From the NCBI GenBank assembly GCA_021807105.1, contig JAKAPL010000018.1, forward strand, positions 1 to 59,435: a stretch of DNA of 59,435 nt, written 5' to 3'. The notes under the pieces were generated by a model that did no database searches, was not told the DNA's origin, and worked only from the letters and a program-made list of their open reading frames with translations. Shown here one piece after another: positions 25,003 to 33,208 of the stretch (position 1 is the stretch's first letter; each line of letters opens with the position of its first letter). The translations under genes and the position numbers were made by a program. The stretch is from Myxococcales bacterium (GTDB taxonomy: Bacteria > Myxococcota > Myxococcia > Myxococcales > JAKAPL01).

Positions 25003-27540
25003 TCAGTTCGGGAGGGTGAACAGGCCCGAGCTGCTCACCGGACGGGTCTTATCGGCCTCCACCTGCGGCTGCGTCCCCTTCCGGAACGGCTCGATGATTC
25101 CCCCCGGGGCTCCCGGCTCGACCGGCTTTCCGGTGCGGCGGTCGACCCAGGCCCAGACGATCTGCCCGGGCTCCGGCGGCGTCCAGGGCTTCTCCGGCCG
25201 GCCGGCCAGCGCCCGCTGCATGTAATCGAGCCAGATCGGCAGCGCCGCCCGCCCGCCGTTCTCGTACTTGCCGAGCGGCATCTCGTAGCTGTCGTAACCG
25301 ACCCACGTGCCGGTGACGAGGTCGCCGGTGAAGCCCATGAACCAGGCGTCGAAGCTGTCGTTCGTCGTCCCCGTCTTCCCGGCCGCCGGCTTGCCGAGCC
25401 GGGAAGCCTCGGCCCCGGTCCCCATCTGCACGACCTCCTGCATGAGGTGGGTCGTCAGGAAGGCGGTCGTCGGGTCGATGACCTGCTCGGGCGCGCGCAG
25501 CGAGGCCGCCGCGCCGCCGGCGAGCCGATCGGCGAGCGAGGCCCAGGCGTCGCCCAGCGCGACGTGGTCCTCCAGGATCCGGCCGTCCCGGTCGGTCACC
25601 TTCTCGATCAGGCGAGGATGGACACGCCGCCCCATCCGGTCGAAGAGCGCGTAGACCGAGGTCAGATCCCAGAGGGAGACGCAGGAGGAGCCGAGGGCGA
25701 TCGAGAGATCCTCGTTGACCTTCGTCGTGATCCCGAGCCGGTGCGCCCAGGCGACGATGTCCTTGGGGCCCACCGCCGCGGCCGTCTTGACCGCCGGGAT
25801 GTTCATCGAGTTGATGAGCGCGACCCGCAACGGCACGTCGCCCTTGAAGTCCGACTCGTAGTTCTCCGGCTTCCAGACCTTCGCGGTCTGCGGGTCGTCG
25901 AAGACGATCGGGGAGTCGACGAGGACGGTGCTCATCGTCCAGCCGAGCTTGTCGATCGCCTTCGAGTAGACGATCGGCTTGAACGCCGACCCCGGCTGCC
26001 GGCACGACTGCTGCGCCCGGTTGAACTCCGAGGCGTCGAAGTCATAGCCACCGACGAGCGCCTTCACCTCGCCGTCCCGCGGGTCGAGCGAGACGAGCGC
26101 CCCCTGGAGGTGGGGCATCTGCTCCAGGGTCACGAGCGTCCCACGCTCGGGCAGGAGGCGCCGCGCCTCCGGGAAGTCCTTGACGAGCTCCGCCCGGCTC
26201 GCGACCCGCACGAGGATCACGTCGCCCGCGTGCAGCGGCTGCGTCAGCCGGTCCACGAGCGCGCTCGGGTAGTAGGCGTCGGGGTTCGGCTTGCGGGCCC
26301 AGCGCGAGCCGGCGATCGTCAGGGTGGCCGTCCGATTCCCGATCTGCACCTCGGCGAGCGCGGGCGAGACGCGGGCGAGGACGCCGACATAGTAGCGCCC
26401 CTCGACGAGACCGCCGCCGCCCAGCCTCTTCGCCACCCTGTCCAGGAAAGCGGGCACGCGATCCGGCGTCAGGTGCGCGAGCGGCCCGAAGTAGCCCTGC
26501 CGCTTGTCGACGCGGGTGAGGCCCGACAGGAGCGCCTGCTGCGCGGCCTGCTGGTCATCCAGGTCGAGGGTCGCGTCGATCGTGAGCCCGCCGGTGAGGA
26601 GCCGCTCGTTGCCGTAGCGGGCCGAGACGTCGCGGCGCACCTGCTCGGCGAAGAAGGGCGCCCGGTCGTGGAAGACGTCCTCCATCGGGTAGACGCGGAT
26701 GGGTTCGGCGTCGGCGGACGCGCGCTCCGCCTCGTCGATCATCCCGCACTCCGCCATCCGCCGCAGGACGTACGAGCGGCGCCGGCGCGCGGACTCGGGA
26801 TGGGCGAAGGGCGAGTAGCGGCTCGGCGCCTGGGGGAGACCGGCGATCAGCGCGGCCTGGGCGAGGGTGAGATCCCGCGGCTCCTCGTGGAAGTAGTTCT
26901 CCGCCGCCGCGCGCACGCCGTAGGCGTGGTGGCCGAGGTAGACGTGGTTCAGATACAGGTAGAGGATCTCCTCCTTCGTGAGGCGGGCCTCCAGGCGGCG
27001 GGCGAGGATCAGCTCCTTGATCTTGCGGGCGAGCGTCCGCGCGGTCGCCGCCTTCTGGCCGATCGCGGTCACCAGGATGGCCTTCGCGGTCTGCTGCGTG
27101 AGGGTCGAGGCCCCGCGAATGTGGTAGCCGATCGCGTCCTGGAACGCCGCGCGGAGGATGGCCAGGGCGTCGAACCCGTGATGATCGAAGAAGTTCTTGT
27201 CCTCCGAGGCGACGAACGCCTGGACGAGCCGTCGGGGGATCCGATCGTAGGGGAGCATCTTGCGCCGCTCGTCGAAGAATTCGGCGAGCAGCCGCCCGTC
27301 GGAGGCGCGCAGCTCGGAGAGGAGCGGCGGGCGGTAGTCCGCGGCGGTGGGGATCGACGGGACGTCGGTGCTGTACCGGACGTAGAGGGCGAAGCCGGCC
27401 GCGCCCCCGAGGATCGCCGCCGTGAGCCCGCCGACGAGCGAGAGCCGGAGGAGCGCACCGAACGGCGAGCCGCGCGGGCGGACCCCTTCGAGCACGACGG
27501 GCCGGCGCGGCGGCGCGGTGACGGGCGCGGTCGGCGGCAT
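25003..27540 (-). CDS. mrcA: class A penicillin-binding protein 1A (transglycosylase/transpeptidase)
   Basis: 845 aa from the ATG at 27540 (MPPTAPVT); a longer frame exists upstream but overlaps the divergent kinase gene. A short cytoplasmic tail and one membrane helix (SLVGGLTAAILGGAAGFALYV) precede a GT51 domain with the catalytic SEDKNFFDHHG motif and RGASTLTQQ. An OB-like linker and a penicillin-binding domain follow, with GSAFKP (Ser-x-x-Lys), the SMN triad and KTGTTND. It polymerises and cross-links peptidoglycan in the periplasm. Length and motifs are those of a full PBP1A. Confidence 0.95.
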   Translation of the reverse strand: MPPTAPVTAPPRRPVVLEGVRPRGSPFGALLRLSLVGGLTAAILGGAAGFALYVRYSTDVPSIPTAADYRPPLLSELRASDGRLLAEFFDERRKMLPYDRIPRRLVQAFVASEDKNFFDHHGFDALAILRAAFQDAIGYHIRGASTLTQQTAKAILVTAIGQKAATARTLARKIKELILARRLEARLTKEEILYLYLNHVYLGHHAYGVRAAAENYFHEEPRDLTLAQAALIAGLPQAPSRYSPFAHPESARRRRSYVLRRMAECGMIDEAERASADAEPIRVYPMEDVFHDRAPFFAEQVRRDVSARYGNERLLTGGLTIDATLDLDDQQAAQQALLSGLTRVDKRQGYFGPLAHLTPDRVPAFLDRVAKRLGGGGLVEGRYYVGVLARVSPALAEVQIGNRTATLTIAGSRWARKPNPDAYYPSALVDRLTQPLHAGDVILVRVASRAELVKDFPEARRLLPERGTLVTLEQMPHLQGALVSLDPRDGEVKALVGGYDFDASEFNRAQQSCRQPGSAFKPIVYSKAIDKLGWTMSTVLVDSPIVFDDPQTAKVWKPENYESDFKGDVPLRVALINSMNIPAVKTAAAVGPKDIVAWAHRLGITTKVNEDLSIALGSSCVSLWDLTSVYALFDRMGRRVHPRLIEKVTDRDGRILEDHVALGDAWASLADRLAGGAAASLRAPEQVIDPTTAFLTTHLMQEVVQMGTGAEASRLGKPAAGKTGTTNDSFDAWFMGFTGDLVTGTWVGYDSYEMPLGKYENGGRAALPIWLDYMQRALAGRPEKPWTPPEPGQIVWAWVDRRTGKPVEPGAPGGIIEPFRKGTQPQVEADKTRPVSSSGLFTLPN

Positions 27541-27627
27541 AGGGTGCGGCAGTGTAGTGCAGGGGTCGCCGGAGCGGCAAACCGGCCGGGGCTTCGTCCG
27601 GCCTCCCGCCTGCGGTACGATGGGCGC

Positions 27628-28869
27628 GTGGCCAGCTCCAAGATCGACGGCCCGGCCGGCGACGCGCTCGATCCGGGCGCCGACCAGCGCTTCGCGGTAC
27701 GCGCGCGGGCGCTCTTCTACGCGCGGATGACGTTCCTCGCCCTCGGCCTCGCCGTGCTCTCGATCCCAGGCTGGGGCCAGGCGTTCGGAATCCACGGGCG
27801 AATCGGGTTCCTCGTCTATTTCTTCATGCTCGCGTACAGCGTCGCGAACTACCTCTTCATCACCCATCCGTCGCTCGGACGGCCCACGACCTTCGTCACC
27901 CTCTGCATCGATCTCCTAGTCCTCGTCTACCTGATCGCGGCCTCGGGGGGGCTCGAGAGCCCGCTGCTCGCGACGCAGGTGATGATCACGACGCTCTTCG
28001 CGATCCTCTTCCCGAAGCCGCTCGCGATCGTCCCCCCGCTCCTCACCCTGCCGATCGTCGCCCGGCTCGACCAGCTCCTCGCCGGAAAGGGATCGGTGCT
28101 CGTCGAGTCGCTGATCCTCGTCTGGTACACGGCCATCAACGCCGTCGTGGTCTACGTGATCGTCTTCCTGAACCAGCGCGACGAGACCCAGCGCAAGGAG
28201 CTGCTCTCCCTCCAGCGGGAGATGAAACAGCTCGCGGTCGTCGAGGAGCGCAACCGCCTCGCCCGCGAGATCCACGACGGCCTCGGCGGCGCCCTCTCCT
28301 CGCTCATCCTCCAGGCCGAGTACCTCCAGCAGCTCGCCCACCCGCCGGAGCGGCTGACCGAGCTTCGGCGCGAGATCGGCGACCTCAAATCGGCGGCCGA
28401 GGAGGCCATCGACGAGCTGCGCCGGTCGCTGCGGATGATGCGCGAGGACTTCGATCTCGTGCCGGCCATCGAGGAGAAATGCCGGACGTTCGGCGAGCGG
28501 GCGCACCTCGCCGTGACCTTCTCGCGCTCGGGGCTCGACGCGCCCATCCCGCCTGAGGTGCAGCTCACGGTCTTCCGCGTCCTCCAAGAGTCGCTCGCCA
28601 ACGTCGCCAAGCACGCCGAGGCGCGCACCGTCCGGGTCGAGCTCTCGTTCCGCGAGGAGGCGCTCGCGCTCTCGGTGATCGACGACGGCAAGGGCTTCTC
28701 CGGCGAAGCGGCGCCCGGACATTACGGCCTCGCGAACCTGCGCGACCGAGCCCGGCGACTCGAGGGCGAGGCGGAGGTCGTCTCGACGCCGGGCAGGGGC
28801 ACGACCGTCCTGTTGACCTTGCCGCTTTGCGCCCCGCCCCTCCTTCCGCAGGCCGCCCTCGGGAGTTGA
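27628..28869 (+). CDS. NarL/NreB-type sensor histidine kinase
   Basis: 413 aa from the GTG at 27628. About six membrane helices lie between residues 33 and 182, with only short loops, so the signal is probably sensed in or at the membrane. Then comes a HisKA_3 box with H216 in LAREIHDGLGG and a HATPase domain (QESLANVAKHAEA, DDGKGF, YGLANLRDRA). It autophosphorylates and passes phosphate to the regulator encoded 3 bp downstream. It is divergent from mrcA with an 87-bp spacer, so envelope stress is a possible input, but that is inference. Confidence 0.9.
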   Translation: MASSKIDGPAGDALDPGADQRFAVRARALFYARMTFLALGLAVLSIPGWGQAFGIHGRIGFLVYFFMLAYSVANYLFITHPSLGRPTTFVTLCIDLLVLVYLIAASGGLESPLLATQVMITTLFAILFPKPLAIVPPLLTLPIVARLDQLLAGKGSVLVESLILVWYTAINAVVVYVIVFLNQRDETQRKELLSLQREMKQLAVVEERNRLAREIHDGLGGALSSLILQAEYLQQLAHPPERLTELRREIGDLKSAAEEAIDELRRSLRMMREDFDLVPAIEEKCRTFGERAHLAVTFSRSGLDAPIPPEVQLTVFRVLQESLANVAKHAEARTVRVELSFREEALALSVIDDGKGFSGEAAPGHYGLANLRDRARRLEGEAEVVSTPGRGTTVLLTLPLCAPPLLPQAALGS

Positions 28870-28872
28870 CCC

Positions 28873-29547
28873 ATGGACCCGATCCAGCTTTTCATCGTCG
28901 AGGATCAGCCGAAGATCCTGAAGGCCCAGGTGAAGCTCCTGCAAGGGGTGCCGGAGCTGAAGCTCCTCGGCTCGGCGGGCACGGGCGAAGAGGCGCTCGC
29001 CGCGATCGAGAAGGGGGTCCCCGATGTCGTCCTGTGCGATCTCGGCCTGCCCGGGATGAGCGGCATCGAGGTGACGCGGAGCCTGAAGGCACGCCACCCG
29101 AAGGTCGAGCTGCTGATCTTCACGATCTTCGACGAGGAGGACAAGGTCCTGGAGGCCATCCGGGCCGGCGCGGCCGGCTACCTGCTCAAGGGGGCGACCG
29201 CGGACAAGATCGTCGCGGCGATCAAGGACGTCCACGGCGGCGGGACGGTCATCCAGCCGAGCCTCGCGCGGCGAATCCTGCGACACTTCAACGCGGTGAC
29301 GCCGGCGCCGGGCGCCCCGCCCGCGCCCGGGATGAGGCCCGAGCGGACGCCCTCGCTCACCGAACGGGAGTCGCAGATCCTCGAGCTGATCGCGAAGGGG
29401 CTGTCGAACGGCGAGGCGGGTCACGTGCTCGGGATCACCGCCGGCACGATTCGGACGCACCTCGAGAAGATCTACGAGAAGCTCGACGTGACCAACCGCG
29501 TCGAGGCGGTCACCGAGGGCATCCGCAAGGGGCTGATCGACGTCTGA
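28873..29547 (+). CDS. LuxR/NarL-family response regulator
   Basis: 224 aa. A receiver domain has the acidic pair E10-D11, phosphoacceptor D56 (DLGLPGMSG) and the conserved Lys in LLKGA. An Ala/Pro linker leads to a LuxR helix-turn-helix (LTERESQILELIAKGLSNGE, GTIRTHLEKIYEKL, RVEAV). It is the partner of the preceding kinase and would act as a transcription activator or repressor. Its stop directly abuts the stop of the convergent pgeF gene (29547/29548). Targets are not visible. Confidence 0.93.
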   Translation: MDPIQLFIVEDQPKILKAQVKLLQGVPELKLLGSAGTGEEALAAIEKGVPDVVLCDLGLPGMSGIEVTRSLKARHPKVELLIFTIFDEEDKVLEAIRAGAAGYLLKGATADKIVAAIKDVHGGGTVIQPSLARRILRHFNAVTPAPGAPPAPGMRPERTPSLTERESQILELIAKGLSNGEAGHVLGITAGTIRTHLEKIYEKLDVTNRVEAVTEGIRKGLIDV

Positions 29548-30253
29548 TCACGGGGCGAGGAACGAGAGCTGGCGGCCCGCGATCGCGCCGTCGCGCCGGT
29601 ACGAGAAGAACGCGCGACCACCCCCGGCGCACGCGGTGCAAACGGCGATCTCCGCGATCCGTGCGACCCCCGCCGCCGCGAGGGCCCGGCGGTTCGCGAG
29701 ACCGAGATCGAGGAACGGTCCGCCCGGCGCCCGCCGCGCGACGTCGGCGCCGAAGGCCGCGGCAAAACGAGCGGCGAGATCCTCTCCGACCGCGTAGCAG
29801 CAAGGGCCGATCCGCGGTCCGATCGCGGCGAGCAGGTCCGGCGGACGCGCCCCCGCGCCGGCGAGCGCCGCGACGGCCGCGGCCGGACCGCGGGCGATCG
29901 TGCCGCGCCAACCCGCGTGGACGGCCGCGCCCAGGCGGGTGCGCGGGTCGAAGAGCAGGATGGGGACGCAGTCGGCGGTGAACACGCCCGCCGCGCCCCC
30001 CGGGCGGACGAGGAGGACGTCGGCTTCTCTTCCCTCGGCGGCGTCGGCCCAGACGGCGTTCGTCCCGTGGACCTGGACGGCCGTCGCGATCCCCGCCGCC
30101 ACCCCCGCCCGCCGCGCGAGGAGCGCGCGGACCTCCGGGTCCTTCGCGTCGCCGGCGGCGGCGGTCGAGAAGCCGTGCCGCGCACCGGCCTCGGTGAGAA
30201 TCTCGGCGAGGAGGAGCGGCCCCCTCGTGGCGCGCGAGAGTCCGATTCGTCAA
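29548..30253 (-). CDS. pgeF: YfiH/PgeF laccase-domain protein with an apparent one-base frameshift
   Basis: The conserved part, 29548-30102 (184 aa), holds the zinc-site motifs VHG (QVHGTNAVWAD), ADCVPIL, AVHAGWRG and CTAC, then FFSYRRD. YfiH/PgeF proteins are copper/zinc laccase-fold enzymes acting on purine nucleosides or editing peptidoglycan precursors. Homology continues upstream in the same frame (LTEAGARHGFST) but no ATG, GTG or TTG lies in frame before the hemY stop. A TTG at 30253 overlaps that stop (TTGA) and reads MTNRTLARHEG. Removing one base from the five-C run at 30220-30224 joins it to PLLLAEILTEAGARHGFST. A sequencing error or real frameshift is therefore likely; otherwise translation starts at the GTG at 30102 and lacks the N-terminus. 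Confidence 0.8.
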
Positions 30254-31584
30254 CCCTTGAGCAGCCGGGCGGCGGTCACGCCGCCGTCGATCAGCGCGGA
30301 GTCCACCGAGACGCCGTGGTAGGCCGCGCCGCAGAGCGCGAGCGACGGGAAGCGGGCGGCCTCCTTCTCGACGGCCTTCACCCGCGCCGCGTGGCCGACC
30401 TCGATCTGCGGGATGGCTCGCGCGTGGCGGACGACGCGGGTGAAGACGGGGTCGCCGGCGAGGCCGAGCGCCCGTCCCAGCGCGGCGCGGGCGAGCTCCA
30501 CGAGGCCCGCGTCGGAGGCGTCGACGACCTGGGGCCTGCGGACTCCCCCCACCATCGCCGTGAGCAGCGCGCAGCCCTCGGGCGCGCGGCCCGGGAAGAG
30601 CCAGCCGGGGAAGAGCGCTCCCAGCATCCCCAGGGTGCCGTCGCCATCGATGAGGCCGAAGCCCGCGGCGGGGCGCGCGAGCTGGGAATCCTTCACCCCC
30701 AGATGGACGACCGCGACCGGAGCGTAAGGGATGGCGCCGAGCGCGCCGGCGAGGCCGGGGGCAAAGCCGCGACAGAGGTTTGCGGCGGCGAAGGCCGGCA
30801 GCGCCAGGATCACGGATTCGAAGGAGCCTTCTCCCGGCGCCGCCCCGTCCCAGCCCACGCGAAAGCCCGCTCCCTCGGGCGCGAGCGAGACCACGGGGGT
30901 CGCGAGCCGGAGCCGCTCGCCCAGCCTGCCGGCCATCGCCCGAACGAGGGCCGAAAGCCCGCCCGCGAACGACCAGAGACCCGGCCGGGGCTTCGGCTTG
31001 CCGCGCGAGGCGCGCCCCGCGGCCAGCGCGCCGAGGAGCAGGCTGCGATGGTCCCGGGAGATCGCTCCGAGCGAGGGGAACGCCTCCTGGGCCGACAGAC
31101 GCTCCGGGTCGCCCGCGTAGACGCCGCGGGCCATCACCCCGGCGGCGAGCGCGCCCGCCTGCCTGCCGAGGCGCGAGACGAGGTAGTCGTGCAGCGACCC
31201 GTCAGGACCGGGGCGGCCGGGCCAGAACGGTTCGAGCGCCGCCCGCGCCCAGCCGCCCGCGGAGAAGAGTCCCAGGCTCGGCGCCGCGTGGAGCCTGCCC
31301 CGGGTGAAGACGTAGCGGGCCGCGCGCGCCCGGGCGTCGCGGATCTCCGGCGCGAGGCCGAGCTTCGCGGCGAGGCCGTGGGCCGTCGAGGCGCCCGCCA
31401 TGAGCGCCGTCGGTCCATCCTCCGCGAGGAAGCCTCCCTCGGGGACGGTGCCGATCTTGCCGCCCGGCTTCTCCGCCGCCTCGAAGACGACCGGCTCCGC
31501 GCCGCCCTCGCGGAGCGCCAACGCCGCCGAAAGTCCCGCCGCGCCCGCGCCCACGACCGCCACCCGCTTGCCGCGCATCGTCAT
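30250..31584 (-). CDS. hemY: protoporphyrinogen oxidase (HemY/HemG type)
   Basis: 444 aa. The ATG at 31584 overlaps the hemH stop as ATGA, which fixes the start; the longer open frame upstream is a shadow of hemH. An FAD-binding Rossmann motif is at the N-terminus (VAVVGAGAAGLSAALALREG), with the PGGKIGT second motif. The C-terminal CGAAYHGVSVDSAL segment is typical of oxygen-dependent protoporphyrinogen IX oxidase. It makes protoporphyrin IX, the substrate of the neighbouring ferrochelatase. It is the middle gene of hemH-hemY-pgeF. Confidence 0.93.
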   Translation of the reverse strand: MTMRGKRVAVVGAGAAGLSAALALREGGAEPVVFEAAEKPGGKIGTVPEGGFLAEDGPTALMAGASTAHGLAAKLGLAPEIRDARARAARYVFTRGRLHAAPSLGLFSAGGWARAALEPFWPGRPGPDGSLHDYLVSRLGRQAGALAAGVMARGVYAGDPERLSAQEAFPSLGAISRDHRSLLLGALAAGRASRGKPKPRPGLWSFAGGLSALVRAMAGRLGERLRLATPVVSLAPEGAGFRVGWDGAAPGEGSFESVILALPAFAAANLCRGFAPGLAGALGAIPYAPVAVVHLGVKDSQLARPAAGFGLIDGDGTLGMLGALFPGWLFPGRAPEGCALLTAMVGGVRRPQVVDASDAGLVELARAALGRALGLAGDPVFTRVVRHARAIPQIEVGHAARVKAVEKEAARFPSLALCGAAYHGVSVDSALIDGGVTAARLLKG

Positions 31585-32606
31585 GATCCTTCCCCCCCCC
31601 GAGCGAGTCCCTTCCCTTCCCTTCCCCGGGTCGGCTCGCCCGCAGGGTCCGCGCCGGCCTCGACGGCTTCCCGCACGTACGCCGCCAGCGCCTCGATGAA
31701 CTCGGGACGCTCGCCCGGCGTTCGCGCGCGGACGAACACGGCCGCGCCCGCCCGCTCCGCCGCCCCCCGCCCCAGCACGTCTAGGTCGTAGAGCGTCTCC
31801 AGGTGCTCGGAGACGAAGGTGAGCGGCACGAGGACGAGCGCCCGCCCGCGCGCCCGCGCGCTCACCGTCTCGACCATGTCGGGGCCCAGCCACCGGCCCG
31901 GCCGGACGCGGCTCTGGTAGGCGAGGGTCCATTCGTCCGGCGCGAGGCCGGCCGCGCCCGCGATCGCCCGCGCCGACGCCTGCACCTCCTGCTCGTAGGG
32001 GTCCCCCTGCTCGATCACGCGCCGGGGGAGGCCGTGGGCGCTGAACACGACGTGCCGGACGACCCCCGCGGGCAGCCGGGAAAGGGCCTCGCGCACGCCG
32101 GAGGCGGCCGCCGCGACGTAGCGCGGCTCCGCGCCGAAGCGGAGCACGCGCGAGAGCGGCAGCTCTCTCGGCCAGCAGCGGGCGATCTCCTCGAACGACG
32201 AGCCGGTCGTCGCGTCCGAGAACTGCGGATAGAGCGTGAGGGCCACCGCTCGCCCGGCGCCCGCGGCGAGCGCGTCTTCCACCGCCTCGCGGATCGCGGG
32301 ATGACCGCAGCGCATCGCGACATGGCACGAGAAGCCGGGCCCCAGCCGGGCCGCCAGGGCGCCCGCCTGGGCCTCGGTGGCCGCGACGAGCGGAGAACCT
32401 CCGCCGATCTTCCGGTACTTCGCCCGCGACGAGGGGGCGCGCGCCACGGAGATCGCGAAGGCGAGCGGCAGCCGCAGCGCGGCGGGCAGCCCGAGGATGT
32501 GCGGATCCGAGAACAGCTCGCGCAGGTAGGGCCGGACCTCGGCGAGGTCCCGCGGCCCGCCCAGGTTAACGAGGAAGACCGCGGTCTTCGCTGGTTCCGG
32601 CGGCAT
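31581..32606 (-). CDS. hemH: ferrochelatase
   Basis: 341 aa from the ATG at 32606. The N-terminus VFLVNLGGPRDLAEVRPYL, the segment YRKIGGGSPL, the catalytic His region VVFSAHGLPRRVIEQGDPY and the YQSRV motif with the late SEHLETLYDLD are all present. It inserts ferrous iron into protoporphyrin IX, the last step of haem b synthesis. The C-terminal 30 residues are low-complexity. It is first in the hem operon; the downstream hemY overlaps it by 4 nt. Confidence 0.95.
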   Translation of the reverse strand: MPPEPAKTAVFLVNLGGPRDLAEVRPYLRELFSDPHILGLPAALRLPLAFAISVARAPSSRAKYRKIGGGSPLVAATEAQAGALAARLGPGFSCHVAMRCGHPAIREAVEDALAAGAGRAVALTLYPQFSDATTGSSFEEIARCWPRELPLSRVLRFGAEPRYVAAAASGVREALSRLPAGVVRHVVFSAHGLPRRVIEQGDPYEQEVQASARAIAGAAGLAPDEWTLAYQSRVRPGRWLGPDMVETVSARARGRALVLVPLTFVSEHLETLYDLDVLGRGAAERAGAAVFVRARTPGERPEFIEALAAYVREAVEAGADPAGEPTRGREGKGLARGGEGS

Positions 32607-32756
32607 GGCGGGCGCGAGAATGCCCCGGCCGGGCCTCCCTTGCAACCCTTGGGGGCCTTGAGCCGCCCGCGCTCTAGAGGCAGGCGGGGTGAGTCCAGCT
32701 CTGGCTGGGCGGCGCCCGCGCGAACCGTCCGGCCCGGGGCAGGGCTCCAAGGGTGA

Positions 32757-32785
32757 TTGATAAAACGGCTCGCCGGGGATAAAGA
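32757..32785 (+). promoter_or_regulatory. candidate sigma-70-like promoter for trxA
   Basis: TTGATA at 32757-32762 and TAAAGA at 32780-32785 are 17 bp apart, about 50 bp upstream of the trxA start. This is the only AT-rich patch in the spacer between hemH and trxA. Confidence 0.35.
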
Positions 32786-32836
32786 AGGCGGGCAGATGGC
32801 GGCCCGCCGTTCGGGCGGACGCAAAGGGAGAAAGAG

Positions 32837-33166
32837 ATGGCCAGCGAGCACACCGTCGAGTTGCGGGACGACAACTTCCAGCAGGAGGTCCTCCAGAACG
32901 AGAGCCCGGTCCTGGTGGACTTCTGGGCGGCCTGGTGCATGCCCTGCCGGGCCATCGCGCCGGCCGTCGAGGAGCTCGCGGCGAGCTACGCGGGCAAGGT
33001 CAAGTTCGGCAAGCTGAACGTCGACGACCACCCGGGCACGGCGCAGAGCTACGGCATCCGCAGCATCCCGACCCTGCTCGTCTTCAAGGGCGGCAAGGTG
33101 GTGGAGCAGATCATCGGCGCGGTCCCCAAGGCCAAGATCGAGAACGCGCTCCGCAAGGCGCTGTAG
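32837..33166 (+). CDS. trxA: thioredoxin with WCMPC active site
   Basis: 109 aa, normal length. The active site is W33-C34-M35-P36-C37, where most TrxA proteins have WCGPC. The cis-proline loop IRSIPTLLVF and the C-terminal helix are normal. The ribosome site GGGAGAAAGAG lies just upstream of the ATG. It reduces protein disulfides in the cytoplasm. The Met in place of Gly may shift the redox potential. It is a single-gene unit between the hem operon and the convergent ABC operon. Confidence 0.93.
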   Translation: MASEHTVELRDDNFQQEVLQNESPVLVDFWAAWCMPCRAIAPAVEELAASYAGKVKFGKLNVDDHPGTAQSYGIRSIPTLLVFKGGKVVEQIIGAVPKAKIENALRKAL

Positions 33167-33208
33167 GATCGGCGCCTCGCGGCGGCGTCCGCCGGTCCCC
33201 CCGCGAGC

